Shown here: positions 4,768-8,193 of the stretch, piece by piece
Layout: each line of letters opens with the position of its first letter
Numbering within the stretch: position 1 is the stretch's first letter
Origin: Candidatus Saccharibacteria bacterium RIFCSPHIGHO2_02_FULL_47_12
GTDB lineage: Bacteria > Patescibacteriota > Saccharimonadia > Saccharimonadales > JANWIN01
NCBI GenBank assembly: GCA_001790455.1
Contig: MGCP01000040.1
Coordinates: forward strand, 1-8,193
Length of the DNA stretch: 8,193 bases
Direction: 5' to 3'
Notes under the pieces: model-generated
The model's input: the letters and a program-made list of their open reading frames with translations, nothing else
Databases searched by the model: none
Told to the model about the DNA's origin: nothing
Made by a program: the position numbers and the translations under genes

Positions 4768-7227
4768 GTGAAACGCTACAATCCCAAAGAGATAGAACCC
4801 AAGTGGCAGGCCAAATGGGAAGAACAAGGTATTTACCGGGCAGAAGAAGACTCTAAAAAGCCCAAAAAATACGTGCTGGAATATTTCCCATACCCTAGCG
4901 GCGCGGCTATGCATGTGGGGCACGTGCGCAATTACACCATAGGCGACGCCATGGCCCGACACGCCCGCATGAGCGGTTATAACGTCCTTCACCCTATGGG
5001 CTGGGACGCGTTTGGCTTGCCGGCAGAAAACTACGCCATAAAGAACAAAATCAGCCCGCGCAAGGCTATAGACGAAAACACCAGCAAGTTCAAAAAGCAG
5101 CTCATGCAAATGGGTTTTAGCTATGACTGGTCACGAGAGATTGATAGCACCGACCCCAAATATTACAAATGGACACAGTGGTTCTTTTTAATGCTGTTTA
5201 AACGCGGACTGGCTTACCAGCAAGAAAGCTTGCAGTGGTGGTGCCCGGTAGACAAAACTGTGCTGGCAAACGAGCAAGTAGAGGCTGGCAAATGCTGGCG
5301 CTGTGGCAACGAGGTAGAAAAAAAGGCTCTAAACCAGTGGTTCTTTAAAATTACAGACTACGCTGACCGCCTAGAAGCCGACCTAGAAGACCTAAACTGG
5401 TCTGAATCTATCAAATCTATGCAGCGTAACTGGATCGGCCGCAGCGTGGGCGCAGAGGTAGAATTCAAAGTTGAGGGTTCAAAAGACAGCATCAAAGTCT
5501 TTACCACTCGGATAGACACACTTTTTAGCGGGGCTTTTTTGGTGCTTGCGCCGGAACATCCGCTTGTGATGCAGATCACTGATGCAGATCACAAAACAGA
5601 GGTAACAAACTACGTAAAGCAAGCCCAAGCTAAGTCCGATATAGAACGACAAGAGGACGAAAAAGAAAAAACCGGCGTGTTCACCGGCTCTTATGCTATA
5701 AACCCCGCTAATGATGAAAAACTGCCCATCTGGGTAGCAGATTTTGTGTTAGGTGGTTACGGCACAGGGGCAATCTTTGGTGACATTCATGACGAGCGTG
5801 ACTTTGAATTTATCATGAAGTTTGACATACCAGCCAAAGTTTCGGTTATGCCAGAAGATAAGGTGCATGCCAAAGAAGTACTATCAAAAAAAGTTTGTTT
5901 TACTGGCGAGGGCACACTTATTAATTCTGACCAATTTGATGGTCTATCTTCTTCTGAAGCCAGAGAACAAATCACTGCTTGGTTAGCAAAAAAAGGTTCA
6001 GCTTCAGAAAGAGTCAATTACAAACTGCGTGATTGGCTAATAAGCCGCCAGCGTTACTGGGGCGCGCCAATTCCCATAATCCATTGCCCTGAACACGGAC
6101 CGGTGGCTGTGCCAGATGACCAGCTGCCAGTAGAATTGCCAGAAATAAAGAGTTATGAACCCAGCGGCGAAGGCCGCAGCCCGTTGGCTGGTGTTTCTGA
6201 GTTTGTAAATACCACTTGCCCCACCTGTGGCAAACCGGCCCAGAGAGAAACAGACACCATGGATGGCTTTGCCTGCAGCTCTTGGTACTTTTTGCGCTTT
6301 GCCGACCCTCACAATGCCGGGAAACCTTTTGACCGTGAGCTTGTCGAACGGTGGCTGCCGGTAGATGATTATATAGGCGGGGCCGAACACGCTGTAATGC
6401 ACCTTTTATATGCCCGCTTTTGGACCAAGGTTATGTATGACGAGGGTCTTATAACATTCCAAGAACCGTTTACCACGCTGCGCAACCAAGGCATGATCTT
6501 GGCCCCTGACGGCCAGAAGATGAGTAAAAGCAAGGGCAACACCATAGAACCAGACGGCTTGATAGACCAGGGCTACGGGGCTGATGCTACTCGCCTAATG
6601 GAATTGTTTATAGGCCCCTGGAATCAATCTGCTGCCTGGAGCGTGGAAGGTATGGGTGGAGTTTACCGCTTTTTGCAGAGAGTTTGGACAATCTGCCAAG
6701 AGTACTTGGCACCGGAGAGCAAAGAACAGAATGTAGAGAGCAAAGAGCTGCAGGCAATGACCCACAAGACGATCTTTAGAGTTAGCAAGGATCTGGAAGA
6801 GCTTGGGTTCAATACAGCAATTGCTGCACTGATGGAATTTGTTAATGAGCTGTACAAAATAAAGGCTGAAAAGGGAATGGGCAAGACAAAAAACTGGGAA
6901 TTTGCCCTCCAAACTTTGGTGCAGTTACTGGCACCTTTTGCGCCCCACATAGCCGAAGAGCTTTGGCAAGAATTGGGCCAAGAAGGCTCGGTTCACCAGT
7001 CGGCTTGGCCGGTTCATGATGATAAATACCTGCTGAGCGACACCGTAACAATAGTTGTGCAAGTAAACGGTAGGGTCCGGGCAAACATAGAGCTGCCATC
7101 TGGCAGCGACGAGTCGGCTGTGGTAGAAGCCGCTAAAAAAGACAAAAAAGTTGCTGTGTACCTGGCGGGTAAAGAAGCAAAAAAGACCATTTACATACCA
7201 GGTAAGTTGGTAAATATTGTAGTTTAG
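4768..7227 (+). CDS. leuS: Leucyl-tRNA synthetase
   Basis: Class I aminoacyl-tRNA synthetase that charges tRNA-Leu with leucine in the cytoplasm. The 819 residues fit the bacterial family (about 800-880). The start matches the family (YNPKEIEPKWQ). Visible motifs are HVGH (49-52, the HIGH motif), WGWDAFGLPAENYA-type core (GWDAFGLPAE, 78-87), a zinc-type site with Cys159, Cys176 and Cys179, the editing domain CP1 (TTRIDTLF 246-253; HDERD 341-345), WLISRQRYWG (423-432), SSWYFLRF (504-511), KMSKS (584-588), an anticodon-binding helical domain from about 630, and the C-terminal VNGRVRA (766-772). In CP1 the usual TTRPDT reads TTRIDT, and the usual AVPAHDERD reads FGDIHDERD. A 7-residue SKEQNVE/SKELQAM near-repeat lies at 651-664. 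The start codon is GTG; its only purine-rich stretch (AGG, 4763-4765) is too close to act as a normal Shine-Dalgarno sequence. The 3' end overlaps the minus-strand gene by 4 nt. Confidence 0.97.
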   Translation: MKRYNPKEIEPKWQAKWEEQGIYRAEEDSKKPKKYVLEYFPYPSGAAMHVGHVRNYTIGDAMARHARMSGYNVLHPMGWDAFGLPAENYAIKNKISPRKAIDENTSKFKKQLMQMGFSYDWSREIDSTDPKYYKWTQWFFLMLFKRGLAYQQESLQWWCPVDKTVLANEQVEAGKCWRCGNEVEKKALNQWFFKITDYADRLEADLEDLNWSESIKSMQRNWIGRSVGAEVEFKVEGSKDSIKVFTTRIDTLFSGAFLVLAPEHPLVMQITDADHKTEVTNYVKQAQAKSDIERQEDEKEKTGVFTGSYAINPANDEKLPIWVADFVLGGYGTGAIFGDIHDERDFEFIMKFDIPAKVSVMPEDKVHAKEVLSKKVCFTGEGTLINSDQFDGLSSSEAREQITAWLAKKGSASERVNYKLRDWLISRQRYWGAPIPIIHCPEHGPVAVPDDQLPVELPEIKSYEPSGEGRSPLAGVSEFVNTTCPTCGKPAQRETDTMDGFACSSWYFLRFADPHNAGKPFDRELVERWLPVDDYIGGAEHAVMHLLYARFWTKVMYDEGLITFQEPFTTLRNQGMILAPDGQKMSKSKGNTIEPDGLIDQGYGADATRLMELFIGPWNQSAAWSVEGMGGVYRFLQRVWTICQEYLAPESKEQNVESKELQAMTHKTIFRVSKDLEELGFNTAIAALMEFVNELYKIKAEKGMGKTKNWEFALQTLVQLLAPFAPHIAEELWQELGQEGSVHQSAWPVHDDKYLLSDTVTIVVQVNGRVRANIELPSGSDESAVVEAAKKDKKVAVYLAGKEAKKTIYIPGKLVNIVV
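6715..6746 (+). repeat. Short direct repeat inside leuS
   Basis: GAGAGCAAAGA occurs at 6715-6725 and 6736-6746, 21 nt apart, and keeps the reading frame. It encodes a near-repeat of Ser-Lys-Glu within a polar loop before the anticodon-binding helices. A small in-frame duplication in a tolerant loop is likely. Confidence 0.5.
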
Positions 7228-7604
7228 CTGGCTTCTTGGTGATGGGGAGTGGCCGACTGGATTGGTATTAGCCTTACATGCGATCTTAGGGGGTGAAAAC
7301 CTGCTTCTCTATACACATATGCAGGAATCTCTATTTGCTCATCTGATAATTGGCTAGAGCCAGGCCTCAGCTCGCTTACTTTTTGATCTGATTCTACGGC
7401 GGTTTGCACTTTGTCTCGGACGCGTTGCCGGTAGTCTTCTACGGCTGCGGAAATTGCCACTGAGTTTGACATAAAGCCCAAGCTATCCATGTTGTGTCTG
7501 TGTTGCTCTATGGTCCGCATATCTTGGCCACGTTTAATCTTGACCGGTTTAAATATGCGGCCACTTAGGTCTACAGGAAAGGGGTCCTCGTTCTCTGCAC
7601 TCAC
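7224..7604 (-). CDS. Unrecognised 126-residue protein
   Basis: I do not recognise this protein. It is polar, has no cysteine, no signal peptide and no membrane helix. A helix-rich centre (about 46-78, with AAVEDYRQRVRDKVQTAV) lies between a basic segment (FKPVKIKRGQDMR, 18-30) and a Pro/His-rich tail. The frame is the only long one in the interval between leuS and rpmF, and a promoter-like pair sits at the right distance, which supports a real gene. The GTG at 7604 is chosen because TTGTCA and TATGTT, 17 nt apart, end 9 nt before it; there is no Shine-Dalgarno sequence. An ATG at 7520 (residue 29) is the alternative start. The gene converges on leuS, and the two stop codons overlap at 7224-7227. 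It is divergent from rpmF. Function is unknown. Confidence 0.6.
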   Translation of the reverse strand: MSAENEDPFPVDLSGRIFKPVKIKRGQDMRTIEQHRHNMDSLGFMSNSVAISAAVEDYRQRVRDKVQTAVESDQKVSELRPGSSQLSDEQIEIPAYVYREAGFHPLRSHVRLIPIQSATPHHQEAS

Positions 7605-7610
7605 AGTGAG
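7600..7610. promoter_or_regulatory. Palindrome over the start of the minus-strand gene
   Basis: CTCAC-A-GTGAG is an 11-nt palindrome with perfect 5-nt arms. It covers the GTG start and the predicted transcription start of the minus-strand gene. It could be an operator where a bound protein blocks initiation, or chance. Confidence 0.3.
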
Positions 7611-7613
7611 ATA

Positions 7614-7642
7614 AACATACTAAATATTTGGCTTGTTGACAA
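7614..7642 (-). promoter_or_regulatory. Putative promoter of the minus-strand gene
   Basis: Read on the minus strand, TTGTCA (7642-7637) and TATGTT (7619-7614) are 17 nt apart, a good sigma-70-type pair. The start codon begins 9 nt after the -10, so the leader would be about 3 nt or absent. Confidence 0.5.
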
Positions 7643-7643
7643 G
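7632..7643. promoter_or_regulatory. Inverted repeat between the divergent promoters
   Basis: CTTGT and ACAAG form a perfect inverted repeat with a 2-nt centre. It covers the -35 of the minus-strand promoter and lies 5 nt upstream of the rpmF -35, a position where one bound protein could affect both genes. Function is inferred from position only. Confidence 0.35.
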
Positions 7644-7648
7644 ATGGG

Positions 7649-7677
7649 TTGAAAATAAGCCATCCTTGGGCTAGAAT
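7649..7677 (+). promoter_or_regulatory. Putative rpmF promoter
   Basis: TTGAAA (7649-7654) and TAGAAT (7672-7677) are separated by 17 nt, a near-consensus pair. The predicted transcription start at about 7684 gives a leader of about 39 nt that contains the rpmF Shine-Dalgarno sequence. Confidence 0.65.
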
Positions 7678-7704
7678 ACTCCTAAGTATCAGTAAAAGTT
7701 AAGC

Positions 7705-7711
7705 AAGGAAG
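7705..7711 (+). promoter_or_regulatory. Ribosome binding site of rpmF
   Basis: AAGGAAG lies 11 nt before the rpmF ATG. It is one of only a few clear Shine-Dalgarno sequences in the window and fixes the start of this short gene. Confidence 0.6.
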
Positions 7712-7722
7712 CTGTATATCCT

Positions 7723-7875
7723 ATGGGTAAGCCTAAAAAACGCACCAGCCCACGCCGAACAGGCAGCAGACGGAGCCACTTGGTTCTAAAGCTAGCACGT
7801 CGTGTAAATGCCACGTCGCCCGTAAAGGTTCATACAACTCGCCGCGAAACTGGCAAAAAAGCGTCAGAAAAGTAA
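7723..7875 (+). CDS. rpmF: 50S ribosomal protein L32 (short, zinc-free form)
   Basis: Small basic protein of the large ribosomal subunit. The 50 residues begin with GKPKKRTSPRRTGSRRSH, matching the L32 start (KP-KR-TS-R-G-RRSH), and are rich in Lys and Arg as expected. The C-terminal half carries no cysteine, so the zinc knuckle of many L32 proteins is absent, and the GYY-GR ending of E. coli L32 is not visible. It is slightly shorter than the usual 55-60 residues. It has its own promoter and a good Shine-Dalgarno sequence. The position upstream of nusB, another translation and rRNA-synthesis gene, agrees with the call. An antisense frame over the same stretch is a shadow. Confidence 0.8.
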   Translation: MGKPKKRTSPRRTGSRRSHLVLKLARRVNATSPVKVHTTRRETGKKASEK

Positions 7876-7888
7876 GCCCCCAGTCCGC

Positions 7889-7894
7889 TATAAT
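7889..7894 (+). promoter_or_regulatory. Consensus -10 hexamer before the nusB leader ORF
   Basis: TATAAT, a perfect -10, lies 14 nt after the rpmF stop codon. No convincing -35 is seen at 16-18 nt upstream, which would lie in the end of rpmF. It is followed by 7 nt and an ATG at 7902, so a transcript from here would start at or next to that ATG. nusB could thus be transcribed both from here and from the rpmF promoter. Confidence 0.5.
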
Positions 7895-7901
7895 AGTACT
7901 G

Positions 7902-7985
7902 ATGCCTGAAAAAGGATCTTTGACAATGAGCAATAAGCACTCATCTAGTAAGCACCAATCGTTTCAAAAACGGAGTGTGTTATGA
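7902..7985 (+). CDS. Possible 27-codon leader ORF overlapping nusB
   Basis: A short open frame lies between rpmF and nusB, and its TGA stop overlaps the nusB ATG as ATGA (7982-7985). Two starts are possible. ATG 7902 sits 7 nt after TATAAT and would be leaderless (27 residues). The in-frame ATG 7926 has AAGGA 9 nt before it (19 residues, starting MSNKHSSSKH). The peptide is Ser-, Lys- and His-rich and resembles no family I know. The stop-start overlap suggests translational coupling to nusB or a leader-peptide role. It is too short to be sure that it is translated. Confidence 0.35.
   Translation: MPEKGSLTMSNKHSSSKHQSFQKRSVL
7972..7975 (+). promoter_or_regulatory. Ribosome binding site of nusB
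   Basis: GGAG lies 6 nt before the nusB ATG and inside the end of the small upstream ORF. It supports the ATG at 7982 as the start of nusB. Confidence 0.55.
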
Positions 7986-8193
7986 GTGCCAACCGTCATC
8001 TTGGTCGTATTGTAGCCCTTCAAACTCTTTATGAGCAGGATTTTAGACTAGAGGCCAAAGACGTTAGCTTTGATCTAAACAAGGTCTTAGGGCGCAACGT
8101 CAACCGATACCAGGATACTATTGATGACACTGGTTTTGTAGAAAAGCTGGTCAAAGGTGTCAATGAAAAGGCAGACGAGCTTGACCAAATTTT
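7982..8193 (+). CDS. nusB: Transcription antitermination factor NusB, N-terminal part
   Basis: The first 70 codons of a NusB-family protein, cut by the right edge of the window. NusB binds the boxA element of rRNA leaders with NusE (S10) and keeps RNA polymerase processive. Visible family features are NRHLGRIVALQTLYEQDF (4-21), the basic first helix that binds RNA in NusB, and FVEKLVKGVNEKADELDQ (52-69), the F-LV-GV---D motif of the second half. The segment between them (22-51) is rather long and polar. The ATG at 7982 is supported by GGAG 6 nt upstream and by the absence of an ATG further up before an in-frame TAA at 7949. It overlaps the stop of a possible leader ORF. Confidence 0.88.
   Translation, partial: MSANRHLGRIVALQTLYEQDFRLEAKDVSFDLNKVLGRNVNRYQDTIDDTGFVEKLVKGVNEKADELDQI

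Noticed and set aside
4759..5109. A 116-codon antisense frame at the start of leuS
   Set aside because: It is opposite strongly conserved LeuRS motifs, including the HIGH region, so it is a coding shadow. The same applies to the other antisense frames inside murF, ddl, ilvE and leuS.
6037..6402. A 121-codon antisense frame inside leuS
   Set aside because: It lies opposite conserved LeuRS sequence (RQRYWG to the catalytic core) and has no start signal of its own.
7636..7677. TTGACA at 7636-7641 as the -35 of rpmF
   Set aside because: The spacer to TAGAAT would be 30 nt. TTGAAA at 7649-7654 gives the normal 17 nt.
7733..7933. A 66-codon antisense frame across rpmF
   Set aside because: It lies almost wholly opposite the L32 gene, which has a promoter, a Shine-Dalgarno sequence and family match; the antisense protein has no recognisable feature.
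1..8193. UGA recoding as glycine, as in SR1 and Gracilibacteria
   Set aside because: No in-frame TGA occurs in about 2,500 codons of the main genes, and their stops are TAG or TAA; ordinary glycine codons occur at conserved glycines.
1..8193. CRISPR array, tRNA or rRNA genes, insertion sequences
   Set aside because: No regularly spaced repeats, cloverleaf-like stretch with a T-loop motif, transposase or terminal inverted repeats were seen; nearly all the sequence is used by ordinary genes.

Overview
The window looks like a chromosomal segment of an ultra-small, host-dependent bacterium of the Patescibacteria/CPR radiation, with Saccharibacteria (TM7) as the best guess. This rests on overall protein style: a membrane-anchored Mur ligase, a divergent Ddl, a short zinc-free L32 and tight spacing. 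It is recognition by eye, not a search. About 2,500 codons run without an in-frame TGA and the standard bacterial code fits, which argues against the UGA-glycine lineages (SR1/Gracilibacteria).

Layout, left to right. (1) Positions 5-3423 hold a same-strand cell-wall block: a MurF-type ligase with two membrane helices (5' end possibly cut by the window), D-alanine--D-alanine ligase (ddl), and 8 nt later a class IV PLP aminotransferase of the IlvE type. Ddl makes D-Ala-D-Ala, MurF attaches the dipeptide to the UDP-muramoyl tripeptide, and the aminotransferase may feed amino or keto acids to the same pathway or serve another need. (2) Positions 3471-4727 hold an unrecognised 418-residue protein with two helix-turn-helix-like ends joined by a long acidic linker. 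Its arginine codon use differs from its neighbours. It ends in a small hairpin with a T-run. (3) Positions 4768-7227 hold leucyl-tRNA synthetase (leuS). (4) Positions 7224-7604, minus strand, hold an unrecognised 126-residue protein whose stop overlaps the leuS stop by 4 nt. (5) From a divergent promoter region at 7605-7722, rpmF (L32) reads rightwards. It is followed by a possible 27-codon leader ORF whose stop overlaps the start of nusB, and nusB is cut by the right edge.

Gene ends are close or overlapping throughout, and no stretch above about 120 nt is without a gene. No mobile element, CRISPR array, tRNA or rRNA was seen. Several starts (ddl, the 418-residue gene, the minus-strand gene, the 27-codon ORF, perhaps leuS) lack a Shine-Dalgarno sequence and lie 6-9 nt after a -10-like hexamer, as expected for leaderless mRNAs. 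rpmF and nusB have clear Shine-Dalgarno sequences.

No obviously new multi-gene system is present. The best leads are the two-headed acidic-linker protein, the leaderless start pattern, the leader ORF coupled to nusB, and active-site departures in MurF, Ddl and LeuRS.
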